In this document: positions 16,397-24,716 of the stretch, piece by piece
Layout: every line of letters begins with the position of its first letter
How positions within the stretch are numbered: position 1 is the stretch's first letter
Source of the DNA: Streptomyces tibetensis
GTDB lineage: Bacteria > Actinomycetota > Actinomycetes > Streptomycetales > Streptomycetaceae
NCBI RefSeq assembly: GCF_007655005.1
Contig: NZ_SZVW01000015.1
Location: forward strand, 186,001 to 250,000
DNA length: 64,000 nucleotides
Direction: 5' to 3'
Notes under the pieces: model-generated
Databases searched by the model: none
Seen by the model: only the letters and a program-made list of their open reading frames with translations
What the model was told of the DNA's origin: nothing
Position numbers and translations under genes: made by a program

Positions 16397-17626
16397 TCAG
16401 ACGGGAAGGACGAACGGAGGGTGCGCCCCGTTGAGGAAGTAGTCCCCGACGTCCTGGAGCCGGTGGGCGACGGGCTCGTACAGGGTGTGCGTCCGGGCGT
16501 TGCGCCAGAACCGGTCGAAGCCGAGCCGGGCGGAAGCGGAGCGGGCGCCGATGATGTCCAGGGCGCGAGCGGTGGACTCCTGGGCGGCCTTGGACGCGGC
16601 GGCCTCGGCCATGGCCACCAGGACGGAGATCTCCGCGTAGTCCTCGTAGGTGAGGTCCTCGCCATGGTCCAGCCCGCCCTGCACGGCCCGGCGTGCCTCA
16701 TCGGCGAGTGCGGACGCCGAGCGGGTGAGCACGGTGAGCTCCCCGTACGCCGTCAGCACCTGTGGGTCCTGAGGGGAGCCGACCGGCCAGTCCGGGTGCC
16801 AGTGCGAGTGGCCGGACCTGCTGTACTCACGTGCCTCGGCCAGTACGCCCTCCGCCATGCCGAGCCGGAGCTGCGCCGACAGCAGACGACCGACCGGTGA
16901 CACCAGGGCCGTCAGCGGCGACAGGACGTCCTCGTCCGCCGACAGGGAGCCCAGCACGTCGTCGGCGGCGATGGGCACGGCGTCGAACTCCACGCTGCCG
17001 CCCGCCGCCAGCCGCTGGCCGAAGGGGTCGGCGTCACCGTCGACGACCACACCCGCGAGGGCGGGATCGACCACGAGCGCGACGGGTTCACCGGTTCCGG
17101 CCCGCACCGCACGTACGGCGAGGCGGTCGGCGACCAGAACGCCGGCGGCGTAGCTCTGCCGCCCGTTCAGTACGTACCCGCGCGTGTCCCGGGTGAGTGT
17201 CAGCGCCGGTTCCTGGCGGGCCAGGCCGCCGCCCCAGCACCACCGCTCCGCCGCGGACCGCCGCTCCAGCCGCGCGGCGAGGGCGGGATCGGCGAAGAAC
17301 CGTGCGCTCCAGGACGTGAAGTAGTGACAGCCGAGGAGCTGCCCGATGGCGCCGTCGGCCGCCGCTATCTCCCGGACCACGGCGTACGCCCGGGTCCAGT
17401 CCGCGTCGCCGCCCCCGAGCTCGGCGGGCACGAGGAGGGTCAGCAGCCCCGATTCGCGCAGCCGGGACACCTCGTCGAAGGGAGGCTTGCCCGCCTGGTC
17501 CCGGGCGACGGCGTCCGTGGCCAGGTCCTCCGCCGTCTCGCGTGCCACGCGGGACCAGTGCGCGCTGCCGGTCCCGGACTGGTCGAACTCCGCGGCGGGG
17601 CCGGACGGCGCCAGGGCAACGCCCAT
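16397..17626 (-). CDS. Acyl-CoA dehydrogenase-fold flavoprotein, DszC/SfnB-like
   Basis: A 409-residue flavoprotein of the acyl-CoA dehydrogenase fold. The N-terminal helical domain has PFDEVSRLRESGLLTLLVPAEL and the DGAIGQLLGCHYF segment typical of the SfnB/DszC group; the C-terminal helices contain ALDIIGARSASARLGFDRFWRNARTHTL (residues given in two parts of the helix). Relatives are FMNH2-dependent monooxygenases acting on organosulfur compounds, including dibenzothiophene and dimethylsulfone metabolites. The gene lies downstream of an amino-acid-type ABC permease and opposite two luciferase-like monooxygenases, supporting a sulfur-scavenging role. GAGGAG precedes the start. Confidence 0.85.
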   Translation of the reverse strand: MGVALAPSGPAAEFDQSGTGSAHWSRVARETAEDLATDAVARDQAGKPPFDEVSRLRESGLLTLLVPAELGGGDADWTRAYAVVREIAAADGAIGQLLGCHYFTSWSARFFADPALAARLERRSAAERWCWGGGLARQEPALTLTRDTRGYVLNGRQSYAAGVLVADRLAVRAVRAGTGEPVALVVDPALAGVVVDGDADPFGQRLAAGGSVEFDAVPIAADDVLGSLSADEDVLSPLTALVSPVGRLLSAQLRLGMAEGVLAEAREYSRSGHSHWHPDWPVGSPQDPQVLTAYGELTVLTRSASALADEARRAVQGGLDHGEDLTYEDYAEISVLVAMAEAAASKAAQESTARALDIIGARSASARLGFDRFWRNARTHTLYEPVAHRLQDVGDYFLNGAHPPFVLPV

Positions 17627-17706
17627 CGCAGGAATCTCCTCAAGTTCGTATGCAGAACGGGGTGTTGAGCTTCACGGGCGGGAAAGATGTGTGGGCCATC
17701 CGCATC

Positions 17707-17736
17707 ATCCTGCGCAGGAGCGCAAGGCCCCGTCAA
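17707..17736 (-). promoter_or_regulatory. Candidate promoter of the DszC/SfnB-like gene
   Basis: On the minus strand TTGACG (17736-17731) and CAGGAT (17712-17707) are separated by 18 bp, resembling a -35/-10 pair, 81 bases before the start codon at 17626. The permease gene upstream ends at 17744, so the flavoprotein could be expressed both from here and by read-through. Confidence 0.35.
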
Positions 17737-17743
17737 TACTTTC

Positions 17744-18745
17744 CTAGTAATTCGATAGGGAACGTAGGGAATGGCGATGTGCGGCCAGCCGGGCCCTCAG
17801 TCGCTGTACGGGCGTCGGCGGCAACGCACGGGCGGCGCCCCGCGCATAGTGCCGCTCCACGTAGAACTGCCCCACGCTGAGCACGGTCGTGACGGCGATG
17901 TACCAGAGCGTGGCGACCAGCAGCAGCGGAATGACCTGGTACGTCTGGTTGTAGACCAGTTGTACCGAGTACAGCAGGTCGTGCACGGCCAGCACGCTGA
18001 CGATGCTCGTGCCCTTCAGCGTGCCGATCAGCATGTTGCCGGCCGTCGGCACGATGGAGCGCATCGCCTGCGGCACGACGATCCTGCGCAGGGCGCGAGC
18101 CCTGCCGATCCCGAGCGCCTGCGCGGCCTCCGTCTGCACGGGGTCCACGGAGAGGATGCCGCCGCGCACCACCTCGGCGGCGTAGGCGGCCTCGTGCAGG
18201 GTCAGGCCGATGACGGCCGTCAGGGCGGGGCCGAGCAGGTTCACCGTCTTGACGGTGACGAACTGCGGGCCGTACGGGATGCCGAGACCGAGCGTCGGAT
18301 AGAGGGCTCCGATGTTGAACCAGAGCAGCAGCTGCACCAGCAGCGGAGTGGACCGGAAGACCCACACATAGCCCCAACTCAGAGTGCTCAGCACAGGGTT
18401 GGCGGACAGTCGCATCACGGCCAGCGGGATGCCGAGCAGAAAGCCGAGCACCATCACCACGCCGGTCAGCCACAGGGTGAGCAGCAGCCCGTCGAGCACG
18501 GCGGCACTGGTCAAATACCCGCCGACCACGTCCCATTGGAAGGCCTGGTTGCGGACGACGGAGTCGGCCAGCAGCGCGAAGAGCGACAGAGCGAGGGCAG
18601 CCGCCAGCAGGCGGCCGATGTTGCGGCGCGGCACGATCCGTGGCACGTCGTCGCCGGCCTCAGGGCCAGGGGCCCGGCCGGGGGTTTTCGGACCTGCCAC
18701 GGACAGGGCGGGAGCGGATTCGGTGAGGTCGGAAGGCGAGGCCAT
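17744..18745 (-). CDS. Amino-acid-type ABC transporter permease
   Basis: A 333-residue inner-membrane permease of the polar amino-acid (HisMQ/TIGR01726) family. About five to six helices follow a disordered N-terminus; the ATPase-coupling EAA loop is read as EAAQALGIGRARALRRIVVPQ. Signature stretches are GYVWVFRSTPLLVQLLLWF and HEAAYAAEVVRGGI. The start at 18745 avoids a long untypical extension and is preceded by GGAGAG. It is closely related to the plus-strand permease at 21939 (matching motifs throughout), so one ATPase may serve both. Likely substrates are sulfur-containing amino acids or organosulfur compounds (inference from neighbours). Confidence 0.93.
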   Translation of the reverse strand: MASPSDLTESAPALSVAGPKTPGRAPGPEAGDDVPRIVPRRNIGRLLAAALALSLFALLADSVVRNQAFQWDVVGGYLTSAAVLDGLLLTLWLTGVVMVLGFLLGIPLAVMRLSANPVLSTLSWGYVWVFRSTPLLVQLLLWFNIGALYPTLGLGIPYGPQFVTVKTVNLLGPALTAVIGLTLHEAAYAAEVVRGGILSVDPVQTEAAQALGIGRARALRRIVVPQAMRSIVPTAGNMLIGTLKGTSIVSVLAVHDLLYSVQLVYNQTYQVIPLLLVATLWYIAVTTVLSVGQFYVERHYARGAARALPPTPVQRLRARLAAHRHSLRSLSNY

Positions 18746-18933
18746 CAGAAGGCTCTCCAGGGGAGGGAGGCAGGGCACGGGTACGGGACCGGAGCCAGGC
18801 TTCGGCGTCATCACGCTCGCCGCGTCCCTCAACGCGGTGCGCCGATCGTATGGGGCCGACACACACAGGTGTCAACCACACCGGACATCGCGTTCCTGCT
18901 CGCCCCAACTCCCGTCCGCCATCCGGGCTGCGG

Positions 18934-18963
18934 TTGACGAGACGCGAGTCGCCCTGCTCAAGT
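18934..18963 (+). promoter_or_regulatory. Candidate promoter of the sulfur operon leader
   Basis: TTGACG at 18934-18939 and TCAAGT at 18958-18963 are 18 bp apart. Transcription starting about 7 bases downstream would begin at or next to the ATG at 18970, so the leader peptide may be translated from a leaderless transcript, as reported for comparable actinobacterial leader peptides. Confidence 0.4.
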
Positions 18964-18969
18964 AGTCGC

Positions 18970-19047
18970 ATGAATGCCGAGCAGCGCCTGGTCACCCGGG
19001 GCCACATCGACTTCGGTCGGGTGTGGTCCGCGGCGTGTTGCGCCTGA
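18970..19047 (+). CDS. Cysteine-containing leader peptide of the sulfur operon
   Basis: A 25-residue frame starting at the ATG at 18970. It contains QRLVTRGHIDFGRV and ends SAACCA before TGA. The pattern (Leu-Val-x-Arg-x-His-Ile-Asp near the middle, tandem Cys near the end) matches the short putative leader peptides annotated upstream of sulfur-assimilation operons in streptomycetes and mycobacteria, where tandem Cys codons let ribosome stalling report on cysteine supply. It is followed 10 bases later by a hairpin and then by the luciferase-like monooxygenase operon. No ribosome-binding site is clear, consistent with leaderless translation. Recognition is from pattern; expression is not shown. 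Confidence 0.75.
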   Translation: MNAEQRLVTRGHIDFGRVWSAACCA

Positions 19048-19056
19048 CGCGGCAGC

Positions 19057-19074
19057 GGGCCGTCTGACCGGCCC
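19057..19074 (+). terminator. Candidate attenuator hairpin after leader peptide
   Basis: GGGCCG at 19057-19062 pairs with CGGCCC at 19069-19074 over a 6-base loop and is followed by the pyrimidine-rich TTCCCTCCCT. Its place 10 bases after the leader stop suits an attenuator. A further ~250 bases lie before the operon's first large gene, with no other gene seen. Confidence 0.5.
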
Positions 19075-19326
19075 TTCCCTCCCTCGGTGCCCCCGTCGCG
19101 GGCCGAGTCTCTCTCCTGACACGCGCTGCCGCCGCTCCACCCTGCCCAGGGCCCAGGCCCCGGCGCCATCACCCCCCTTCTCCACCCTCTTCTCCACCCC
19201 CTTCACAGCCCCCTTCGCCACGCCCTGAAGCGCCGTCGCACCCCGACCGTGCCGCGGGCCCGCCCCGCCCTGCCCAGATGCTTTTTCCGGCACGGCGCCG
19301 GACGACTTGAGGAAAGGCCAGAACCC

Positions 19327-20499
19327 ATGCCCGTGGAGTTCCTCGGCATCGCCGCCACCCACGACGGATCCGAAACCACGCCGCGCTCCGGCGCCGCCTT
19401 CGACAAGGACTACACGCTCCGGCTCGCCCGGGCCCACGAGGAACACGGCTGGGACCGGGTCCTGTTCGCCTACGGCTCCGGATCGCCGGACCCGGCACCG
19501 GCCGCCGCGTACATCGCGAGCAGGCTGGACCGGCTCCAGATCCTCCTCGCCCACCGGCCCAACGTGTCGTACCCGACCTTCGCCGCGAAGACCTTCGCCA
19601 CCCTCGACCAAATCAGCGAGGGACGCCTGACCGTGCACTTCATCACCGGCGGCAACGACCGGGAACAGGGTCGCGAGGGGGACACCCTCACCAAGGACGA
19701 GCGCTACGCCCGCACCCGCGAGTACATCCGGATCGTCAAGAAGATCTGGACCACGCACGAGCCGTTCGACCACGAGGGCGAGCACTACCGCTTCCACGAC
19801 TTCGTCAGCGACGTCTTCCCGGTCCAGCAGCCCCGCCCGAACGTGTCGTTCGGCGGCTCCTCACCCGCCGCGTACGCCGCCGGCGGCGCCGAGGCCGACA
19901 TCTACTGCCTGTGGGGAGAGCCCCTGGAGAAGACCGCCGAGCAGATCGAGAAGGTGAAGGCCGCCGCGCGGGCAGCGGGCCGCACCGATGTGCCGCGCAT
20001 CCAGGCGGCGTTCCGGCCGATCATCGCCCCGACCGAGGAACTGGCCTGGGAGAAGGCCCACCGCACGGTCGGTGTGATCAAGGCCCGCAGGGAGCGCGGC
20101 GAGGCGATCACCAAGCGCCACAACGGCTCCGCGCAGCCGCAGAACACCGGCTCCCAGCGACTGCTCGCCATCGCCGAGGCGGGGGAGCGCTACGACCGTG
20201 CCCTGTGGACGCCCACCGCCGCCGCGACCGGCGGCGCGGGCAACTCCAACGCCCTGGTCGGCACCCCGGAGACGGTCGCCCAGGCCCTCCTGGACTACTA
20301 CGACCTCGGCGTGGACATCCTCTCGGCCCGCGGCTACGACCTGCTCGGCGACGCCATCGACTTCGGCCGGCACGTGATCCCGATCGTCCGCGAGGAGGTC
20401 GCCAAGCGCGACGCCGAACGCGACGCCAAGCGCGACGCCGGGCGCGACGCCGAGCGAACGGCCCACGAGCCGCGGCCCCTCGCGACGGTGAACGGATGA
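19327..20499 (+). CDS. LLM class flavin-dependent monooxygenase, SsuD-like
   Basis: A 390-residue bacterial-luciferase-like monooxygenase close to alkanesulfonate monooxygenases. It shows SGSPDPAPAAAYIASR, the FAAKTFATLDQISEGRLTVH strand-helix of the barrel, HFITGGNDREQGREGD, and GGSSPAAYAAG, all typical of SsuD-type enzymes that release sulfite from sulfonates with FMNH2 and O2. The C-terminus carries an unusual repeated charged tail (KRDAERDAKRDAGRDAER). The ATG at 19327 has GAGGAAAGG upstream. It heads an operon with a GNAT gene and an ABC transporter. Confidence 0.92.
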   Translation: MPVEFLGIAATHDGSETTPRSGAAFDKDYTLRLARAHEEHGWDRVLFAYGSGSPDPAPAAAYIASRLDRLQILLAHRPNVSYPTFAAKTFATLDQISEGRLTVHFITGGNDREQGREGDTLTKDERYARTREYIRIVKKIWTTHEPFDHEGEHYRFHDFVSDVFPVQQPRPNVSFGGSSPAAYAAGGAEADIYCLWGEPLEKTAEQIEKVKAAARAAGRTDVPRIQAAFRPIIAPTEELAWEKAHRTVGVIKARRERGEAITKRHNGSAQPQNTGSQRLLAIAEAGERYDRALWTPTAAATGGAGNSNALVGTPETVAQALLDYYDLGVDILSARGYDLLGDAIDFGRHVIPIVREEVAKRDAERDAKRDAGRDAERTAHEPRPLATVNG

Positions 20500-20993
20500 C
20501 CTCCGCCCCGGAACTGACGGTCATTCAGGTCCTGGTCTCCGACCCCCGGGTCGCGCCGTTGCTGCGGGAACTCGGCGACGAGTACTCCAGACGCTACGGC
20601 AAGGATGCGCACGCCGAGATCTCCCGCTACCCCGACGAGGAGTTCACCGCACCGCACGGCGGTCTGCTCCTGCTGCTGCTGGAACGCGGCGAACCCGTCG
20701 CGGGCGGCGCCTTCCGCCGGTACGACGCAGCCACGGCCGAGCTGAAACGGATCTGGACCCACTCCGCCCACCGCCGCCGCGGTCTCGCCCGGCGCGTCGT
20801 CGCCGAGCTGGAACGCGAGGCGGCGGGCCGTGGATACCGGCGCGTCTACCTCACCACCGGCCCACGCCAGCCCGAAGCCCGCGGCCTGTACCTGGCCACC
20901 GGCTACACAGCCCTGTTCGACACCGAGGCCGACCCGGAGACCATCGGCCCGCTGCCGTTCGAGAAACACCTGCGAGAGGTCACCGAGCAGTGA
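20496..20993 (+). CDS. GNAT family N-acetyltransferase
   Basis: A 165-residue acetyltransferase. The acetyl-CoA motif is read as RIWTHSAHRRRGLARRVVAE (R-x-x-R/G-x-G/A type), followed by YRRVYLTTGPRQPEARGLY and YTALFDTEAD, the typical C-terminal GNAT strands. The ATG overlaps the monooxygenase stop (ATGA), and its own stop overlaps the next gene's GTG (GTGA), so it is firmly part of the operon. Placement among sulfur-uptake genes suggests it acetylates a sulfur-containing or toxic amine substrate (inference). Confidence 0.9.
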   Translation: MTSAPELTVIQVLVSDPRVAPLLRELGDEYSRRYGKDAHAEISRYPDEEFTAPHGGLLLLLLERGEPVAGGAFRRYDAATAELKRIWTHSAHRRRGLARRVVAELEREAAGRGYRRVYLTTGPRQPEARGLYLATGYTALFDTEADPETIGPLPFEKHLREVTEQ

Positions 20994-21934
20994 ACAGAAC
21001 CCGTCTGCGCAGCACCGCCGCCCTGGTGCTGCTGCCCACCCTGGCCCTCACCGCCTGCGGCTCCGGCGCCACCCCCGGCGCCGCACCGGCGGGCGCCCAG
21101 GCCTCCCCGGCGCCCACCGACGACCCGGTCGCCGCCGTCCGCACGGTGGACTCCGTCGCCGCCCTGCTGCCCGCCGACGTCCGCACCTCGGGAAAGCTGC
21201 GCATCGGCAGCTCCGTCGGCTTCCCGCCCGGCGCCTACTACCCGAACGGGCCCGGCAAAGCGCCCGCGGGCCAGGACATCGACATCGCCGACGCCGTCGC
21301 CAAGGTCCTCGGCGTGAAGCTCGACCGGCAGGACGCCTCCTTCGAGACGATCCTGCCCGCCCTCGGCAGCGGCAAGTACGACGTGGGCACCGGCAACTTC
21401 GGCGTCACCACCCAGCGCCTGAAGACCGTCGACTTCGTCACCTACATCGACGACGGCCAGGGCTTCGCCGTGAAGAAGGGCAGCACCGCCGTCAGGAAGA
21501 AGGTCACCGACCTGACCCAGTTGTGCGGCCTGACCATCGGCACCGGCGCCGGAACCACCTTCGAGTCGACCCTCGCCGCGCAGAAGGACATCTGCGCCAA
21601 GGCAGGCAAGAAGCCCTACGAGGTGAAGGTCTACTCCGAGAACGGAGCGACGCTCACCGCGCTCCAGCAGGGCCGCATCGACGTGATCATGTCGACCATC
21701 AACGGCCTGCGCTACCAGGCCGCCCAGCCCGCGGCGCAGACCACGTTCCTCGGCGAGTACCACCGCCTCGACGTCGGCTTCGCCTTCAAGAAGGGCTCCC
21801 CGCTCACCAAGGCGTTCCGGGCCGCCGTCGACGAGCTGATCAAGGACGGTACGTACGCCCGCATTCTCAAGAAGTGGGGCACCTCCGCCTCCGCGATCGA
21901 CGCGTCGCGGATCAATCCGCCCGAGCACAGGTGA
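20990..21934 (+). CDS. ABC transporter substrate-binding lipoprotein (family 3)
   Basis: A 314-residue extracellular solute-binding protein of family 3 (polar amino acids). Residues 1-22 are a signal peptide ending in lipobox LTAC with Cys23 lipidated. The two-lobed domain shows SGKLRIGSSVGFPPGAY, GQDIDIADAVAKVLGVK, YDVGTGNFGVTTQRLKTVDF and the C-terminal DGTYARILKKWG. The start GTG overlaps the GNAT stop. A second binding protein at 23676 serves the same locus. Ligand unknown; sulfur-containing amino acids or organosulfur compounds fit the context. Confidence 0.93.
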   Translation: MNRTRLRSTAALVLLPTLALTACGSGATPGAAPAGAQASPAPTDDPVAAVRTVDSVAALLPADVRTSGKLRIGSSVGFPPGAYYPNGPGKAPAGQDIDIADAVAKVLGVKLDRQDASFETILPALGSGKYDVGTGNFGVTTQRLKTVDFVTYIDDGQGFAVKKGSTAVRKKVTDLTQLCGLTIGTGAGTTFESTLAAQKDICAKAGKKPYEVKVYSENGATLTALQQGRIDVIMSTINGLRYQAAQPAAQTTFLGEYHRLDVGFAFKKGSPLTKAFRAAVDELIKDGTYARILKKWGTSASAIDASRINPPEHR

Positions 21935-21938
21935 CCCC

Positions 21939-22880
21939 ATGAGCAGCGACACGATCACAGAACCGGCCACCCGAACGGCCGGGCATGCCGAAGAACTGAA
22001 GGTCGTACCCACCCGCCACTACGCCCGCTGGGCCGCCGGCGCCGCCGTGGTCGTCCTGGTCGCGCAGTTCGCCCACGGCCTGGTCACCAACCCCGTCTGG
22101 GAGTGGGGTGTCTTCAGCGACTACGTCCTCTCCGAGACGATCGTCCAGGCGGTGTGGGTGACCCTCCAGCTCACCGCGTACGCCACCGTCCTCGGCTTCC
22201 TGCTGGGCACGGTGCTCGCCTTCATGCGCCTGTCGCGCAGCCCGGTGCTCTCGACCGTCGCCTGGACCTACATCTGGGTGTTCCGGTCCATCCCGATGAT
22301 CGTCCAGCTGGTGTTCTGGTTCAATCTCAGCGCCCTGTACAAGGAGTTGGGCGTCGGCATCCCCTTCGGGCCGGTGTTCTGGTCCGTCGACAGCAACACC
22401 CTCATCGGCACCATCGGCGCCGCCGTCATCGGGCTGACCCTGCACCAGGCCGCCTACGCCGCCGAGATCGTCCGCGGCGGTGTCATCGCCGTCGACCAGG
22501 GACAGCTGGAGGCGGCGGCGGCCCTCGGCATCCCCCGGCTCCGGCAGATCCGCCGGATCGTCCTCCCGCAGGCCATGCGCGCCATCCTGCCCACCGCCGG
22601 CAACGAGATCATCGGCCTGCTCAAGGGCACCTCGGTGGTCTACGTCATGTCCATCGGCGAGCTGTTCTACCAGGCGCAGGTGATCTACGGCCGCAACGGC
22701 CGGGTGATCCCGCTGCTGCTGGTCGCCACCGCCTGGTACGTCGTCCTCACCTCGCTGCTGTCGGTCGCCCAGTACTACGTGGAGCGCCGCTACGCCCGCG
22801 GCGCCGACCGCACCCCGCCACCCACCCCGCTCCAGCGCGCGCGCCGGTTCGTCACGTCCCTCACGAAGGAGAGCGCATGA
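21939..22880 (+). CDS. Amino-acid-type ABC transporter permease
   Basis: A 313-residue permease with about five membrane helices. Motifs: TYIWVFRSIPMIVQLVFWF, HQAAYAAEIVRGGVI, the EAA loop EAAAALGIPRLRQIRRIVLP and NEIIGLLKGTSVVYVMSIGE. It is a clear paralogue of the minus-strand permease at 17744, both ending in a YVERRYARGA/YVERHYARGA-like segment. It follows the binding-protein gene by 4 bases and overlaps the ATPase gene by 4 bases (ATGA). Function: the membrane channel of the importer, possibly as a homodimer or a heterodimer with the divergent permease. Confidence 0.94.
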   Translation: MSSDTITEPATRTAGHAEELKVVPTRHYARWAAGAAVVVLVAQFAHGLVTNPVWEWGVFSDYVLSETIVQAVWVTLQLTAYATVLGFLLGTVLAFMRLSRSPVLSTVAWTYIWVFRSIPMIVQLVFWFNLSALYKELGVGIPFGPVFWSVDSNTLIGTIGAAVIGLTLHQAAYAAEIVRGGVIAVDQGQLEAAAALGIPRLRQIRRIVLPQAMRAILPTAGNEIIGLLKGTSVVYVMSIGELFYQAQVIYGRNGRVIPLLLVATAWYVVLTSLLSVAQYYVERRYARGADRTPPPTPLQRARRFVTSLTKESA

Positions 22881-23641
22881 GTGCCGTCATGGTCGACGTC
22901 CACGGCGTCCACAAGAGCTTCGGTCCCCTGGAGGTGCTGCGCGGCGTCGACCTGCAGGTGCGGGCCGGCGAGGTCACCGTGGTCCTCGGCCCGTCGGGCG
23001 CCGGGAAGTCCACGCTGCTTCGCACCATCAACCACCTGGAGAAGGTCAGCCGCGGCTGGGTCAGCATCGACGGTGAACTCATCGGCTACCGCCGGTCGGG
23101 GAACAAGCTGCACGAGCTGCGGGAGCGGGAAATCCTGAAGCAGCGGACGAACATCGGGTTCGTCTTCCAGAACTTCAACCTCTTCCCGCACCTGACCGTC
23201 CTGCACAACCTCGTCGAGGCCCCGGTCTCCGCTCGGCGCCGCCCGCGCAAGGAGGCCGAGGAGACCGCCCGCCGGCTTCTCGACCGGGTCGGTCTCGCCG
23301 ACAAGGCCGACGCCTATCCGCGGCAGCTGTCCGGCGGTCAGCAGCAGCGCGTCGCCATCGCCCGGGCACTCGCCCTCGAACCCAAGGTGCTGCTGTTCGA
23401 CGAGCCCACCTCGGCACTCGACCCGGAGCTGGTCGGCGAGGTCCTCGACGTCATCAAGGACCTGGCCCGCACCGGCACCACCATGATCGTCGTGACGCAC
23501 GAGATCGGCTTCGCCCGCGAGGTCGCCGACACCGTGGTGTTCATGGACGCCGGAGTCGTCGTGGAGCAGGGCCCGCCCTCGGCCGTGCTCGACGCACCGC
23601 GGCACGAGCGCACCCGCGCCTTCCTCTCCAAGGTCCTCTGA
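22877..23641 (+). CDS. Amino-acid-type ABC transporter ATP-binding protein
   Basis: A 254-residue ATPase powering the importer. Walker A GPSGAGKST, Q-loop FVFQNFNLFPHLTV, signature LSGGQQQRVAIARAL, Walker B VLLFDEPTSALDPE and switch His in VVTHEIGFA are all present. It is the only ATPase in the locus, so it likely energises both permeases. The ATG overlaps the permease stop. The family is GlnQ/HisP-like, 250 residues being usual. Confidence 0.96.
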   Translation: MSAVMVDVHGVHKSFGPLEVLRGVDLQVRAGEVTVVLGPSGAGKSTLLRTINHLEKVSRGWVSIDGELIGYRRSGNKLHELREREILKQRTNIGFVFQNFNLFPHLTVLHNLVEAPVSARRRPRKEAEETARRLLDRVGLADKADAYPRQLSGGQQQRVAIARALALEPKVLLFDEPTSALDPELVGEVLDVIKDLARTGTTMIVVTHEIGFAREVADTVVFMDAGVVVEQGPPSAVLDAPRHERTRAFLSKVL

Positions 23642-23675
23642 CCACCCTCCCGTCCCTCACGCAAGGAGCACCACC

Positions 23676-24704
23676 GTGGCCACCACCTTCGTCACCCGCC
23701 GTTCCACCGCCGCAGCGGCGTTCCAACTCGCCGGCGCTCTCGCCCTCGCCGGCTGCGCCAACCCCACCGACGGCGGCACCACCGAGGTCGCGGCCACCTC
23801 CGGCGACAAGACGAGGATCAACATCAGCCCCGACCAGAACCGCGTCACCACCGGCAAGGTCGACTCCATAGCCGCCGAGGTCCCCGAGAAGATCCGCAGG
23901 AGAGGCACGCTGGAGATCGTCGACTCCTCCGGCTCCGCGGCACCCCTGACCTTCCACGCCACGGACAACAGGACCGTCATCGGCGTGGAGCCCGACATCG
24001 CCTACCTGGTCGCAGACGTCCTCGGCCTGAAGCCGCACCTCAACACGGTGTCCTGGGAGAACATCTTCGTCGGCCTGGACAGCGGCAAGTACGACGTCGG
24101 ACTCAGCAACATCACCGTCACCGAGGAACGCAAGGAGAAGTACGACTTCGCCACCTACCGCGAGGACAACCTGGCCTTCGAGGCGAAGAAGGGCAGCGGC
24201 CTGAAGATCGACGGGCCCGAGGACGTGGCGGGCAGGACCGTGGCCGTCGGCAGCGGCACCAACCAGGAGAAGCTGCTGATCGAGTGGTCCAAGGAGAACG
24301 AGAAGGCCGGCCGCAAGCCGGTGGACATCAAGTACTACCAGAACGACAGCGACACCTACCTCGCCCTCCAGTCCGGCCGCATCGACCTCTACCTCGGCCC
24401 CAACCCGACCGCCGCCTACCACGCGGCCACCACCGGGAAGACCGAGGTCGTCGGCACCTACTCCGGCGCGGGCGCCGGTCTTCAGGGCCTGATCGCGGCC
24501 ACCACCAAGAAGGACAACGGCCTGGCGAAGCCGCTCGCCGACGCCCTCGACCACGTCATCGAGAACGGGACGTACGCGAAGGTCCTCAAGCGCTGGGGCC
24601 TGTCCGGCGAGGCCGTACGGAAGTCGCAGATCAACCCGCCCGGCTTGCCGAAGACCGGCAGCCAGCCGGCCGCCCCCCAGTCCCCTTCCGCCGCCCCACG
24701 CTGA
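23676..24704 (+). CDS. Second ABC substrate-binding lipoprotein (family 3)
   Basis: A 342-residue solute-binding protein with a GTG start preceded by AAGGAG. The signal peptide ends in LAGC with lipidated Cys27. The folded part shows RRGTLEIVDSSGSAAPLTF, GVEPDIAYLVADVLGLK, YDVGLSNITVTEERKEKYDF and ENGTYAKVLKRWGLSG; the tail is Pro/Ser/Ala-rich. It is only moderately similar to the first binding protein (same motif order, different residues), suggesting a different ligand preference feeding the same importer. Confidence 0.93.
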   Translation: MATTFVTRRSTAAAAFQLAGALALAGCANPTDGGTTEVAATSGDKTRINISPDQNRVTTGKVDSIAAEVPEKIRRRGTLEIVDSSGSAAPLTFHATDNRTVIGVEPDIAYLVADVLGLKPHLNTVSWENIFVGLDSGKYDVGLSNITVTEERKEKYDFATYREDNLAFEAKKGSGLKIDGPEDVAGRTVAVGSGTNQEKLLIEWSKENEKAGRKPVDIKYYQNDSDTYLALQSGRIDLYLGPNPTAAYHAATTGKTEVVGTYSGAGAGLQGLIAATTKKDNGLAKPLADALDHVIENGTYAKVLKRWGLSGEAVRKSQINPPGLPKTGSQPAAPQSPSAAPR

Positions 24705-24716
24705 GGAGCACCGACC

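Noticed and set aside
17744..17760. Shared operator between the sulfur locus (AATACTTTCCTAG) and the NCS1 promoter (AATACTTCCTGGG near 30640).
   Set aside because: Similarity is over about 11 bases with a gap, and there is no functional link; likely chance.
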